DNA of 64,000 bases, from the NCBI RefSeq assembly GCF_027942865.1, contig NC_134509.1, forward strand, positions 28,714,197-28,778,196, written 5' to 3'. The translations under genes and the position numbers were made by a program. Below are positions 10,313-22,388 of this stretch, in pieces (positions within the stretch are counted from its first letter, which is position 1; every line of letters begins with the position of its first letter). The DNA is from Odontesthes bonariensis. Taxonomy: Eukaryota > Chordata > Actinopteri > Atheriniformes > Atherinopsidae. The notes under the pieces are model-generated. The model was given only the letters and a program-made list of their open reading frames with translations. It was not told the DNA's origin and made no database searches.

Positions 10313-13300
10313 CTAGTGGCCGGTAGGAAACTGTCCATGTATGTTTATAGACTGTTGCAACTTCTCCTCTTTGGCCCTTCTGCTGTGGCAAAGCTGCAAA
10401 ACAACAAAAACAACAGCATTAAAGCATCTTTCTTCCTCCAATGTGATACATCGTACTCCTTACAGCATTCAGGCTTGATGATGACAATCTTCTCTCACTG
10501 TTCTCTTTTCCATGAAGTTGGTCAGGAACTCATCAATGTCAGTGCGTCCCTCCAGAAAGTTTTCGGCCGTCTCCTCCGACTCCTCCTCAGCCTGGTGGGC
10601 TGCAACTTTTAACCGAGCCTGTAGAGTGCTTAAACTGCAACTCTAGTTGGGGATAAAATACACAAAAATAAGAGAAGATACAATTTCAGTGGATAGTTTT
10701 AAAAAAAAGACAATCTCTTCAAAATTTGTCACATTAGATCTTTAAAAAAATTTGACGTGGTCACAGGCTACCGTGGGGTCAGTGGTACTTAAATGTTGTC
10801 ATTAGGGGCTGTTGGGGCAATTTGTTGTGATCCTGCAGAGTTGTCTGCTGACTTGATTCTGAGTGCACATGTGTGAAATGCCGCTTTCTATAAATGCTGA
10901 TCTACTGGAATGAGGTCCTCAAAGCTGACCATATTATAGGGACAACTATCAAGCATTTGACCACATGCTCAGTATAAATGGGCCCTTAAACTTCTTTATT
11001 TACCAAAGAAAGGATGGCTAACTAGTAGTGGGAATCTATTTGAATAAAACCAGAAGGAAAGCTTCTCAAATTTCAAGTGACTATGAGTAGTAAGAGATGC
11101 TTTTATGAAAGCTTTTCTTCTTGTGCTCTTCAGTAGTTCCTGGTCTCACTGACACTTATCTGTCAATCATGCTTAGCTTAAATCAAAAGTACTACAACTC
11201 TACTCTTTGGCTCCTACAATCAAATGATCAACCAAGAACTGTCAGCTTGAGTAACTAAAAATGAGAAAATAAAATTGGAAAAAGCACATCAAATTATCAG
11301 AGGCTTCAATCAGAAATTTGCATCAGCTCAAAAAGTTTGTTTTCAATGAAACCAGGATGTGATGAGTTACCTCACTGAGCTCATGCTGTCTCTGCGTCTT
11401 TGTCTCAAAGGCTGCCTTCATCTGAGTCAGCTGTTCATACTGTCCACACAATAGAGAGCAAACACACGTCATGAGCAGCGCAACAAAGGTGTGAATGTGT
11501 TCGCTGTGCATGTATGTGTATGAAAGAAATGGATTAAGAACTAACCTTGTAGAGCATCTCTTGTCTTTTTCCTTCCAGCTGTGGCTCCATGTGAAGGTTT
11601 TTCTCTGCAAGTAAGAAAAAAATAAGTCTTTATGAAGCTACACTCAATTAAAGCACCTTCATCATCTTCTGTCCAGACAGGAGAGGAACTTACTAGCCAT
11701 CTCCACTATACTGGTGACTAGCTCTTCTTTATCACTGGTGATCTGTTTGAGTTGTGGCAAACTCACAAAGAACTCCAGTAAAACATCCTCGTTTTCAGAC
11801 ATCTCCGACAGCTGGGTAAGGCTTGGATAGGGTGAAGCAAAAGTTGGACACATATAACAGCGGACATACCAATACATCAGATATGGGTTTAAAACTGTTT
11901 TCTCTAAAGTTCATCATAACTTGCTTAAACTGTGTCTCAATAATAAATGATTAAAAACATGTTGAGTTAATAGACTGGGATACTTTACTTCATATCACAG
12001 ACTTCAGGGAAAGACTCAGGAATTTCAGGCATCTTGTACATGTGCCCATTCAGTCCAGCCTGAAAGAAACAGCAATAATATAAACATCATACATTACTCA
12101 TTTAATTTAGTTTAAAGTGAAACACTTTAATTAATATTAAAAATAACCTTTTTTTCAAATTTCCCAAAACTGTCACTATGCTCGGACAGTTACTTTTTTT
12201 TTTTGCCAGGAAAGTAAAACTCTTGATCTAAAATCACTTTTCTATGGGTGCTCTGTTACAGAAAATCTGGGGAAACAACATGGTTTATCTGCCTCCTCCC
12301 AGAGTTTCTAATGTGATTTGCAAGAATCCACATACCTGATTGCAAAGGAGCGGTAATACAATCTTTACACCCTAAGTAGCATATTTACACATTTTTAAAC
12401 ACGGTTATCAAATCAAATCAAACTTTATTATATGGCACCTTTCATACTTAAAAAGCAACACAAAGTGCCTCACAGAGGCTAAAAACAACAATGACAAAAC
12501 AAAAAAAACCTTCCCACCCCCATAAATACCCAGAGACACACACAGACGTCTCAACACACAAGCTCATTAGAGCACCTATTAGACAGAGACATGGCCGGGC
12601 ACTGAGACCTAAGGCAAGGAAAAAGCCACCCTTGGGGGCCGACCACACTAAGAGGGCTCCCGGCCCACGACTACAGGGAGCACCCCACAGAGACAGCCCC
12701 GACCGGGCAGACAAGAGGCCCCACACCAAGGTGCAGAGCCCTCCAGCCACCCGGGCCAGAACAGTCCACAGGACAGCACCCCCATCACCGGACCAAAAGC
12801 AGCTCCCGGTGTGGTAGGCCCCCATTAGGAAACACTGAAGCTAAAAACTGAAAGACTAAAGCAGTAAAATAAGATAAAGGGGTTATAGCCACTATAACAA
12901 GCTAATAACATCCTTTCCCCGTTGCCAGTAGCAGAGGCGTTTACCTTGAAGCCTGTAAACTACGGCAGCATCAAGGGATGGCGTTACACTGCCTTCTGGA
13001 GGTAATGTTGGACCATGATTTGCAGTAAGCATGACTTGTTTGACTAATATTTTTGACTGGACCGCAACCATCAGCCCACGCAGCAGGACTGATAGTGAGT
13101 TGCCGGCTGTCATCCAGTCAGGGAAGTATGGAAAAATGTTCTCTCTTTTTGACTGACAGTATTTGCTGTGAGTTTGAAAGCCTTCATGTGAGCCGTTTTG
13201 GTTGGTAAATGTGTTTCTATAAAGAAAACGTAAACTGTGCCCATTACTATAGCCTCAAGCACAACACCCTTACTGAAATGGCATCTGATTGAGCTGCAGA

Positions 13301-16300
13301 GAGGGACATTTAAGCTGAATTTACTACCTTCTCAGGTTTACAAAGTTCTGCTTAAATTGGAAAATATATTTGCCTGAAACTGTTGACTCAGCCTTTCTCC
13401 TTAAACAAATTCTTGACAGGGATGGGAAACTTGGTCAGTGCTTGGGAGACTCTAGCTTTACCGTTTGCTTTCAGAAGACGTTTCTACTTGGTTTGGAGAA
13501 TCAAATTCTTTGTTTTCAGAGCCGAGGACTTTAACAATGACAGAACTACAAAAATTCATGCAAAAATGTATGCTACCAACCCACTTCATTATGTTATAGA
13601 TCAGCTGTGTACCTGTGAGTCTCCAGTTGGTACAGGCAGTGGTAGGTCAGTTATCAGTCCATAAGGGGCTGGAACTCGAGGGGGCCCATGAGAGATATCC
13701 ACCCCTGGGTGAAGCATGGGGGCTGGTGATGGAGCTGGACCTGGACCAGGGGGTGGTGTCTGACTGGGTCCCACGTGGCGGGAACCATAATGAAAAGGCT
13801 GGCTGGGGTAAGGAGCAATGCCTGATGGCTTGTACATGCTGCTGCAGCAAATTTGGGAAGAAGAAAAAAAACATATCAAAGACCCCAGGAAACAGTTTCT
13901 GGGAGTAAAAAAAGAGAACATTCCAAAATTCCCATTATAAACGTCAAACTGCTTTGAAGGGGTACTTGATGCATTTCACAATAAAAAGCAATACAGCACA
14001 CATATTTACATAAGACCAAGCTTGCAGATCACCTGAACCTCCCATGAAAAAGTGTCTGACCATTTCAGGGAATGAAAATGGGAAACTCACTATGGAAAGC
14101 CAGCAGAGCCAGAAGACATTAGGGCGGGAGGACTTTTCCAGAACTCGTCCAGTAGACTCTGAATCACCTTACCCAGGTCTGAGTGCATCCCAAACTAGAA
14201 CACACACAATAAGAAAAACTAAACACTTACATGAAAGTTAGAATAAACCATGGATGGGCATTTAAATTGTAATGCAATGGATATATTTTCTCATTACAAA
14301 AGAAAGAAGCAAAGCAAGAAACAGAAAAACAAGAAAAGTTCTTTCCTCAGCTGATTATTATCAAGTTTGCACAACACTGGGAGAAATCTGGAGAGGACAT
14401 TCTCTTAGTTTGTAAAGGTCATGTTTACGTTACTGCTCAGCAATTAGATAACTGGGTCTGTACATTTTATTATTATCAGCATGTAAACCAGTCAGAAGAA
14501 ATGATGACAGATGGGGAGGAGTGTCCTCTAAAATGGAGGGCATCCAAATGAGTCCAATGTGTTTGAATGCTGCTTGAGTGGTTGTATCAGAGTGGGATAT
14601 CTGACACATGCTATTCTATTCAATCAATGTATTTACATGCAATTTAGCATCTCTGATCAATGTTACAATGGTGCTTTTTAAGCTTTTGCTTGTGCAAACA
14701 ATGTACCATGATTTTAGAAAAGAGGATAAGACCGTATCTAGGGTTTGGTTAAGAAAACAAAGGCAGGGGTTTGAATGCTGAGAGATCAAACAAAAACCTG
14801 ACAAATGCAAATGATAGACATACTTAAAGGAATACTATGTAACTTCTCAAAAAGCCCATTATGGAGCTCCCCCTACAGGCTGTTCCGAGAGCAACTCTAG
14901 TCCGGTCTCTTGCTTTGTCGGCCTCTCTCTTTCTCTTCCTTGCTTCATCAGTCAACGTCTTCTTCTGTTTCTTCGGTGTCTCTGCCATGATGATCGTACT
15001 GACAATGTTGCGGTAGCTTAGCCTTATACCTGGGAGCGTGAGAGGGGTCTATTTGTTTTTGCGGTAGGTGTGCCAGAAAGCAAGTCGAAGTACTTCCACT
15101 CAGCTCCTGGGCCGGTCCAGCAAAGTTACATAGCGTAGTTTTTCCAACTCAGACGCCCGAAGGGCATAGGAGACAGGCCAATCGTAATATTAAAACTCAT
15201 TCTAGCCGCACAATTTTTTTCAAGCTGTTATTTTAAGGTAGAAATGTTACATAGTATTGCTTTAATAGACATACTTGGACACGACTGTTAGTCCAAATTA
15301 AACACGCAGGAACATCATAGACGTATTTTTGGTCAGAACTACAAAGTTAGGTCATTTGCACTGAGCATGCAGCAGGAGACCACAAACAGTTTTAATTTTC
15401 TGTTCACATGTGACTCAACCTTGTATAAACCCACTATCAAATCATGGAAATCACCTTTTTTTAACTGACTAATTTCAGTTTCAGTTTTAGACAGATGACA
15501 GATTTCATTACTTTGGATACTACTATGAGTAAAGATCCTTCACTTAATCTTAAGCTTTATGTACTTATTGGAGTTCTAATAATACTTTCCATGGAGAATA
15601 AATATTGTGTTAATCAAGCTGCGTTATTATTAACCAGGCAATAAACTCAAAGCAAATGAGGTTATGTCAGAGCGACAGCAGTCACTTCTGTTAACGTTAG
15701 GGTTGTCAGATTGATCTAAATTGAAAAAAAAACCTCACTTTGTGTCCTGATTCTTCTATCAGCTGCACGGTAACCCTTTATTCAGCCGATAAATTTACCC
15801 AAGTTTTACTTAAATGCTTCATGTCTTAGATTGGAAAGAACTCACCCTTGAACTACGGCAGTTACTTACATTAGTGATGAGGGGGCTTGTGATCATGGTG
15901 CCATTATTGCTGTCAACTAAATGATGACCAACAGGAGGATAGACACTAACCACCGGCTTCTCCTGAGGGAACTGAGGAGGCAGCAAACTGAAAGGATGAG
16001 AAATAAAGAGGGGTCTATGTGTTACAAGCACTGTATTAAGACGTTATAACTGCAAATATAACTGATGTTTCAAAACAAGTAATAGGAAGAAACTAAAACA
16101 CAACTTAACACAGCAACAAAGTGGTGACTCAACACAAAAGCGAGTATTTTTTATCATGGATGGTTGGATGAAGGGAAAAAAATGTCATACCAAGCAAATG
16201 AAAACACTGATAAACAAAGAAACTAATTATATTTAAATAGCAGTATTGTAGATGTGATCCTTTCTGCACCGGAACTAATCCTCTGAAACTCGGCACAACC

Positions 16301-19300
16301 TTATACTCTTCAAAGGTTAAGAAAATGTCAGTCTTTTCACCAGTGGGAGAATGTAATAAATACTTTCACTAGAATCTTTTGTAAGCAAAAAGGATGTTTG
16401 AGTTGTTCACTACTATTTATTTTCTTGCTTTTTTTTTTTTTTGGTGTTAAGCTAAGCAGTCTTTTGAGTTCTGTTTAATGTAAGAAAAGATTTGTAACCT
16501 ACAGGGTGTATACAGGTATAAACAAGTTAAATTTAAGACTTTTTAAGATCTTTTAATACCACTTCTAAATGAAATTTAAGACCAAACGTACGATGGAAAT
16601 ACCAAGTATTTCCAAGTAAACACTGACAGTATGGTAAAATGACAAATGACAATTGAGTTTAAGAACATCGGCTAAATGTGTGCAGTGTTTCCCACAGATG
16701 TGAAGGCAATGTGTGGTGGTGGGCCACGGGGGGGGGGGGGGGGTAATTCCTTCGTTAATAATTGGTCACACAGAACTTTATTGTATTAACACATAAGAGC
16801 CCAGACCCATTTCTACTTAAATGAAAATTAAAGGGGTTATAACACAGACTAAATAGACCACATAGAACCAATTTCAGAATTTTTTTTTCCAGAATACCAC
16901 CCCCCCAGTCAGAGATCTGTAATGTGACATATATGTCACATTGGGACTTAAGAACCTGGATAATTTCTCCATCAAGGAAAATTATGGGGGATGTAAGGAT
17001 GTGTGACACCTGTGTCACAATGGGTGACAAAGGTGCGGCTTATCTGCAGATTTTCACATCTTCATTGTAAACAAATGAATAACATAGCTAATTACACTGG
17101 TCGGACTGTTCAGCTGTTTCAGACTGATACCTCGGGTTCAGGCTGGTCCTCATCCTCAACACGCACGTCTCTTTTTCAATCGCGGCAAATATTTTTCAAT
17201 ACTCATCTGGATTGAAGCAGCAAACATTCAGTGTAAGAGTTTAAAAAAACTACTTTATTTGATTCACAGCTGCTAGTGTTTAGACCTCGACAACCCAACT
17301 ACATTTTTTTTTTTACGACAAACTTTCGACTAGTTAACTTTATAAAGAAGGCGTAATCGCGTGTTTGCTATGGGACGGGACGGGACGGGACAACATTGTA
17401 TTCAAAATATAAAATATTTTATAGGACTTTTTAATGTGTGATTTTATAAAGGTGCACATGATACCATCCTTTCGTGAATTTCGCCAGCCGTCTTCTTTCG
17501 GTTGAGCCAGAGCTATAGAGCTAATCTAATGCGACGCTGAAGCTAGCAAGCTTCCAGGGAAGCGCAGAGGGGAGGGGCTGTGTGTGTGTGTAGGCTATGC
17601 GAGAGAGACGCGAGGGACAGAGAGACTGAGGGAGAGCAGGTTAAGGAAATGCAGCTGAACGAATACGAGTAAAAAAATAAAAAAATAACGAAACGCAATG
17701 TGGCGGCCGGTGTTGAATCTGTGGCGCACCGCCACAAATTAGTCTATGTGTGGGAAACACTGGTGTGTCATGCGAAAAGATCACAAAAGTGTCATCACTG
17801 TCCTAAATTAAATTTATTACAATATTTTCAGAACATTTAAGTCCCATGAACAAATGCTTATAAAATCAAGTAAATATATAAAAAAAAAATAAAAAATACT
17901 GTTCCTTTAGAGCAAAAAGAAAAATACACAAATATTTAAGACCCATGTAATCTGAATTTAAGACAATTTAATACTTTTTAAGGTCTTATTTTCAGGAAAA
18001 TTGATTTACGACTTTTTAAGACTTTTTAAGGACCCGCGGCCACCCTGAACCTAGGTTGAACCACATCTGTTGTTGACTACCTTAAAATCTTACTCTATGT
18101 TATAAGATGTACTCACATGTTAACATTAATGGTGGAGTTGTTGATTGTGAATGGTATTCTGTACTCCACATCCTTCTGGATTTCAGCGAGGCTGTGGACA
18201 GACACAAACAGAGAAATGTCAGCATCTCCAGTCTTGAATCATTGGTCATATTCAGCATTCAGAAAAATATATTAGAAACAAGAGACAGGGAAAGTGGCAG
18301 AGCTGACTATGCAGTGCATCAATCCAGTTGCTGCAGCTTAAAAGATATTCCATCCATTTCCTATACCCACTAAATCAAATTTAGGGGGGGCGTCTAGAGC
18401 CTATCCCAGCTGTCATTGGACAAGAGGCGGGGTACACCCTGGACAGGTTGCTAGTCCATCACAGGGCCACACAGAGAGAAACGAGACACACACTCACTAC
18501 AAGGGACAATTTAGAGTCACCAATGAACCTAACATGCATGTTTTTGGGTGGTGGGAGGAAGCTGGAGAACCCGGAGAGAACCCACGCATGCATGGGGAGA
18601 ACATGCAAACTCCACACAAAAGGCCCCAACCAGGAATCGAACCTGGGACACTCTTGCTGTGAGGCGACGGTGCTAACCACTACTTCACCGTGCCAAACAT
18701 CAAGCTGAATTTTATCGCCTCGTAAAACCACCTGATGGCAAAGATTTTTCAACCAAAATGTTTATATGTGGTTTATACGATGCAATCATACTCCAGTACT
18801 CACAAATATCTGATACCCAAATAATGCTCTTCACTGGTAATCTGTACATGTACAGCAATTGTCCTATTATTGATCCAATCGTAATACGACACTATTTCAA
18901 TGATGGCATTAAGATGAGTTGCAGATAAGATGTTCAATTCATATTCCTGCACACGTCATTAAATACAGTCTGATTAAAGACCCAAGTAAGTCATCATTAC
19001 ATCCTCCTATGCCACTGCAATGTTTTTGCTCATCAAGTCTTCATTCTATCCATATCTCCAGTAACACAGGTTTCTTAAAGACCGCTAATTGCTATAAAGA
19101 TTTGACTGCAAATGTAAGTAATGCTTCACTAGCCCTGAAGTTGGTATGAGATTTTAAAATAGGTTCTCCCCATCTAATAAAAAAAAATACCATTAAACTT
19201 TACAAGAGCTGAATAATTTGTACTATTTTGCCCCCCAAGCTACTTCTTTCATTAACATCCTTCCCACAGAATCACAAGTTTCACATTAGTGTATGAAATC

Positions 19301-20138
19301 CAATGAACTCCACTTGAAATACATGGTGTCCTCACTAAAACGGTGAAACTAAATTCCACAAATTCAACATACTTGAGTACCAAGAACTCTGTACACGCAG
19401 CTGTCAAAATAAAGACTACATTAAGAGTGTGTTTATAAGTTGATGTGTACCGGATTGCCACAATAAAAGGTAACTGAGGTACCTACACTCCTAGTAAACA
19501 AAGGTTAATACTTTAATCTCCCAGGTAACAAGCTCATCCTAAAACTACACGCGCGACAAACAGTGGAGTGATCACAGGACACGACCAGCCAGCTACAACT
19601 TGTGTAATCAGCACTAAAAATAGACACCGCAACTGTGCCAACTGGTTTGATTAGCTATGGAGCTAACACAGAACCTAAGAGAATCAGCTAGCTGATTAGC
19701 AAACACAACCGTCAAAAACTACACATGTGGCTCTAACGCAATGACAGTGAAACAAGGTAAAATCGCGTGGCATAATTTTGACACATACATAGAACAGCAG
19801 GGACAATTCAGAAGCAGTGATATAGAAGCGTCATTTAATTTTAGCTTAGATGTGAGCCAGGTGGCTAGCGGGAGTTAAATGAACGTTTCCTGTCTATGAT
19901 TCAATTGGCAAAGCGGCTATGAAGCAACGCGGTAATCGTGTTATTTGATAAAAACAACTTCAATGTTTACAAGCTCATCTCCATCGTCAGAGCTGGACTT
20001 TGAGTGACTGACCCTTGTTCATGTTTACCTGGGGTGAGCGGCTTTGAGCGACTCAATCTGCCGCTGTCTCTGTTGTTGTAGGCTATTGAGAGGAGGGAGA
20101 GGTCCGGAGCCTTTGGACAGGGGGAAAAACCAGTTCAT
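10313..20138 (-). CDS. vps37a: VPS37A, ESCRT-I subunit
   Basis: Deduced 387-aa protein (human 397) from eleven exons in one frame: 20029-20138, 18117-18191, 15870-15987, 14091-14194, 13613-13841, 12003-12059, 11694-11811, 11546-11604, 11371-11439, 10499-10642, 10313-10393. The start MNWFFPLSKGSG is the only in-frame ATG in exon 1 and fits the family. Residues ~20-136 form the UEV-like domain (AEIQKDVEYRIPFTINNSTI, LLPPQFPQEKPVVSVYPPV, LGKVIQSLLDEFWKSPP). Residues ~137-212 are a Pro/Gly/His-rich linker. From ~232 comes the Mod(r)/VPS37 coiled-coil domain (EDVLLEFFVSLPQLKQI, QLTQMKAAFETKTQRQHELS, LQARLKVAAHQAEEESEET) ending CHSRRAKEEKLQQS...PTGH. VPS37A joins TSG101, VPS28 and MVB12/UBAP1 in ESCRT-I, sorting ubiquitinated cargo at endosomes and acting in phagophore closure. 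Exon 6 uses a weak donor (GTCTGT), chosen because it alone keeps frame. Introns are rich in transposons. Confidence 0.96.
12412..12830 (-). repeat. LINE-derived 3' end, antisense in vps37a intron 5
   Basis: On the minus strand the piece ends with AAGTATGAAAGGTGCCATAT followed by AATAAAGTTTGATTTGATTT, the terminal block typical of fish L2/CR1-type LINE tails. The GC-rich upstream part (12520-12810) is long enough to give spurious open frames on both strands. No reverse transcriptase motif is present, so this is a 3'-UTR-only copy. Confidence 0.55.
14824..15265. mobile_element. TTAA-type MITE (442 bp)
   Basis: The ends are inverted repeats: TTAAAGGAATACTATGTAAC on the left and, read in reverse, TTAAAGCAATACTATGTAAC on the right (19 of 20 match). 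Both begin with TTAA, the target duplicated by piggyBac and Kolobok transposons. No coding capacity. It sits in a vps37a intron. Confidence 0.75.
16502..18047. mobile_element. DNA transposon interrupted by a second transposon
   Basis: The ends are CAGGGTG...CACCCTG with AACCTA directly repeated on both sides (16496-16501 and 18048-18053). Both subterminal regions carry motifs such as TTTAAGACTTTTTAAG, in opposite orientation. Without the insert at 16683-17762 it is about 466 bp and noncoding. The 6-bp duplication is not the hAT norm of 8, so I leave the superfamily open. Confidence 0.7.
16683..17762. mobile_element. hAT-like non-autonomous transposon nested in the element above
   Basis: Left end CAGTGTTTCCCACAGA, right end in reverse CAGTGTTTCCCACACA, a 16-bp inverted repeat with one or two mismatches that begins CAGTG as many hAT elements do. 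About 1080 bp. A G-run (12 or more G) is at 16729-16742 and a GGGAC tandem at 17370-17390. The flanking 8-mers do not match cleanly (only GTGTG is shared), so target duplication is weak. No transposase frame recognised. Confidence 0.7.
18351..18694 (-). mobile_element. tRNA-headed SINE-like repeat
   Basis: Read on the minus strand it begins GGCACGGTGAAGTAGTGG, with an A-box-like TAGTGGTTAGCAC and a B-box-like GGTTCGATTCC at 18630-18645. It continues with the well-known fish body (GAGTTTGCATGTTCTCCCC, CCTGTCCAGGGTGTACCCC, CAGCTGGGATAGGCTC) and ends in a GGAAATGGATG tail. Its length of 344 bp fits a near-complete copy. It lies in vps37a intron 1. Confidence 0.8.
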
Positions 20139-20560
20139 TCTCTCCGGGGAAAACCACTGGTTGAACTTGGTGGACAAAGTGTGAAGGCCAACGAAGAAGA
20201 AATGGTGGAAAAAGTTAGCATGAGCAGCACAAGGTGTGGAGATTTGTGGTGCTAACCCCTGTTAGCTGGTCGTCTAAAGACTCGGTTTGCTGTCCACATG
20301 AAGCGTACGCTGTTTTACATTACAAAGTTGGAAGTATATCCTTTGAAGTTGGGTAAAGGCTTAGTTCCGTTCTATTTCAGACAGCTTGTATCTTATTTCT
20401 GACCCGTCATTAGTATTACTGAAGCAAGAGATGATAGCTAAAGACAGCACCCGAGCTAAAAACAGCTTGGTCAACTTATTTACGTATCACGTCACACAAA
20501 AAGTTACGTCCTACGTAACTTCCGGTTCTCGTCAGCCTTTTCAAAGTAAAGAAAAATTGA
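20139..20560 (-). promoter_or_regulatory. vps37a: vps37a promoter and 5' UTR region
   Basis: Upstream of the start codon, an ETS-type core (CCGGAAGTT on minus, near 20518-20526) lies next to CRE/E-box-like words (CACGTCAC at 20488-20495, two TACGT-containing motifs at 20506-20518). There is no TATA box in the expected place. This is the pattern of a housekeeping promoter. In human the same promoter is shared head-to-head with CNOT7; no CNOT7 exon is seen here on the plus strand. Confidence 0.5.
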
Positions 20561-20664
20561 GACGTCTCAGACTTTTTATACACACAAACATATTTATATT
20601 ATGTATAAATATATAATTGTTTTTATATACATATATAAATGGTACACAAAACGTGTATAGGAAA

Positions 20665-21120
20665 ACTATGACGTCTAACTGGTTCTGATTTTCAGTATCT
20701 ATTTGTCTCAAAAATACAAAAATGTAGACTTCACTACTAGTGTGAATGAACAAATATCAGTAGAACCTGAATCCTTTTCATTTTTAAGTAAATTAGCATA
20801 CTTAACATGAAAAACTACAATTACATAACAAGGTTTTATTGACATGCACTGTAAAAAACTCTCAAATTTAATGTGAATTCTCTCTTTTTACATGTAGTGA
20901 TAACCACAAATATTCCCTTCCTCAATACTTTGTAAAGAAGTAAAGAGCAATCATCAATGACAGAAAACATGAAATTAATCATTATTTTCTGTCAGATTCC
21001 TGCTCAGAAAGGAATATCACATCTCTAAATCATGACTGGCAAAACAATACACTTTGGAAACACATTTCTTATGTTATAAACTATAGAAATGACCCCTTAA
21101 AGTAAAGTCTTAATGAAAAA
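20665..21120. repeat. Diverged outlying fragment of the tandem-array unit
   Basis: The stretch TCAATACTTTGTAAAGAAG...ATCATCAATGACAGAAAAC and the following ~200 bases (to GTAAAGTCTTAATG) align with the array unit, but with many substitutions relative to the core copies. It is the leftmost recognisable piece of the array. Confidence 0.75.
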
Positions 21121-21557
21121 ACTGGGTCAAAAATGCATCTCACTCACAGCACTGTGAACCTTACTCAGGGTTCGGACAGACGGGGTAATATTACCTGCTT
21201 CAGATGGAAGGGCTTTCCAACTAAATCCAACACATTTCTCCTCCAGTTAAAAACTGTATTCAGCAGCAACAGGTTTCCTTCAGGCCAGTTTTAAAACACC
21301 CTTATGTCAGCGATACACTTTTCAGTTTAGTTTAAATGCTGTTGGCAGCTTGTAATCAGAGTCCAGTGGCTTCTTTAGAGTTTCAGTGCGTGTGAGTGCT
21401 CTCAGCTGCCCGAGGTTCGGTTCCTCGGCCTGTTTTAATGTTTAGCACCACACAGCTGTCAGAGTATTTTCACAACTTTGTGCTATAGGGTTTGTTCACA
21501 AAACAGCCAGGTAATCCAATCTGGAAGGACACCATTTTTTCTAACTTGTATAGCAGT
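21121..21557. other. Spacer between diverged array fragments
   Basis: No gene and no clear match to the array unit or to a named repeat. It may be decayed unit sequence or original intergenic DNA. Confidence 0.4.
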
Positions 21558-22104
21558 GAGCTGTGCTGATGTTGTATATTGTGTTAGTAAACAGCTGTAA
21601 CATCAGCACATTAAACGATGAAACATAAACCTTGTGAAGCAGAAATGGGCAAATCTGTACCTTGTCACTAATGTCATGTTCAACAAAGATTTCAAAATGT
21701 CATGAGCTAATCCTTCATTGAGACACAGACAAAAAGGTTTTGACTATGATGTCTAACTGGATCTGACTTTCAGTATTTATTTGACTCAGACAGGTGTCAG
21801 ATGACTCAACAAAGCTTCATGAACATGCATTATCTGTAACTTGAATTCTAGAAATTAGTTATTTCTTTCCAACATGAAAAAATAACCACTCTGATCATAC
21901 TCCCTTCTTCAAAACTCCATAAAGAAGTAAAGAACAATCATCGATGACAGAAAATATATGACATGAATCATTATTTTCTGCCAGATTCCTGCTCAGAAAA
22001 GAATATCACATCTCTTCATCGTGGTTAGCGAGACAACACACTTTGGAAACACATTTCTCAAGTTATAAACTACAAAAAATTATCCCTGAAAGTACAGTCT
22101 TACG
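21558..22104. repeat. Array unit 1a: diverged left half
   Basis: This matches the unit from its anchor to the AGTCTTA phase, with many substitutions and small gaps. It ends abruptly at a CAGTGTTTC element; beyond that the sequence resumes at an earlier phase of the unit. Confidence 0.85.
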
Positions 22105-22388
22105 CAGTGTTTCACGCAGCGCATTATAGTCAAGGCGGCCGCCTTAGCAAACTCGCACTGCCGCCTTGCCAACGTTCCCAAAAAAAAAAAAAAAATTTTT
22201 TTTTTTTTAAACCGAAGTAATAATGCTTTGCCAGGCTCAGACATTAAAAGACAGCATTGATAACATTGAATTGCGACACCTACTGGTTGTTAATGTAAAT
22301 AGTTAATAATGTAAATAAAAAAGTGTTACAGCTCTTAAACAGCTTCGTTATTGCTCTAACAGCCCCCGTCCCATTCCAAGTGCCACTG
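22105..22388. mobile_element. hAT-like fragment within the array
   Basis: Begins CAGTGTTTCACGC and ends near CACTG, like the hAT-type element in vps37a. It holds a GGCGGCCGCC word and an A-run/T-run hairpin at 22180-22209. The flanks belong to different phases of the array unit and show no target duplication, so recombination or deletion followed insertion. Confidence 0.5.

Noticed and set aside
12448-12825. Overlapping open frames of 125 and 108 codons on opposite strands
   Set aside because: Both arise from the GC-rich noncoding body of a LINE 3' fragment. Composition (Gly/Leu/Trp or Arg/Pro/His) is low-complexity and no RT or endonuclease motif is present.
18600-18694. Possible tRNA gene (A-box and B-box-like words)
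   Set aside because: The sequence lacks a foldable anticodon arm and runs into a known fish SINE body, so it is a tRNA-derived repeat head and not a tRNA gene.
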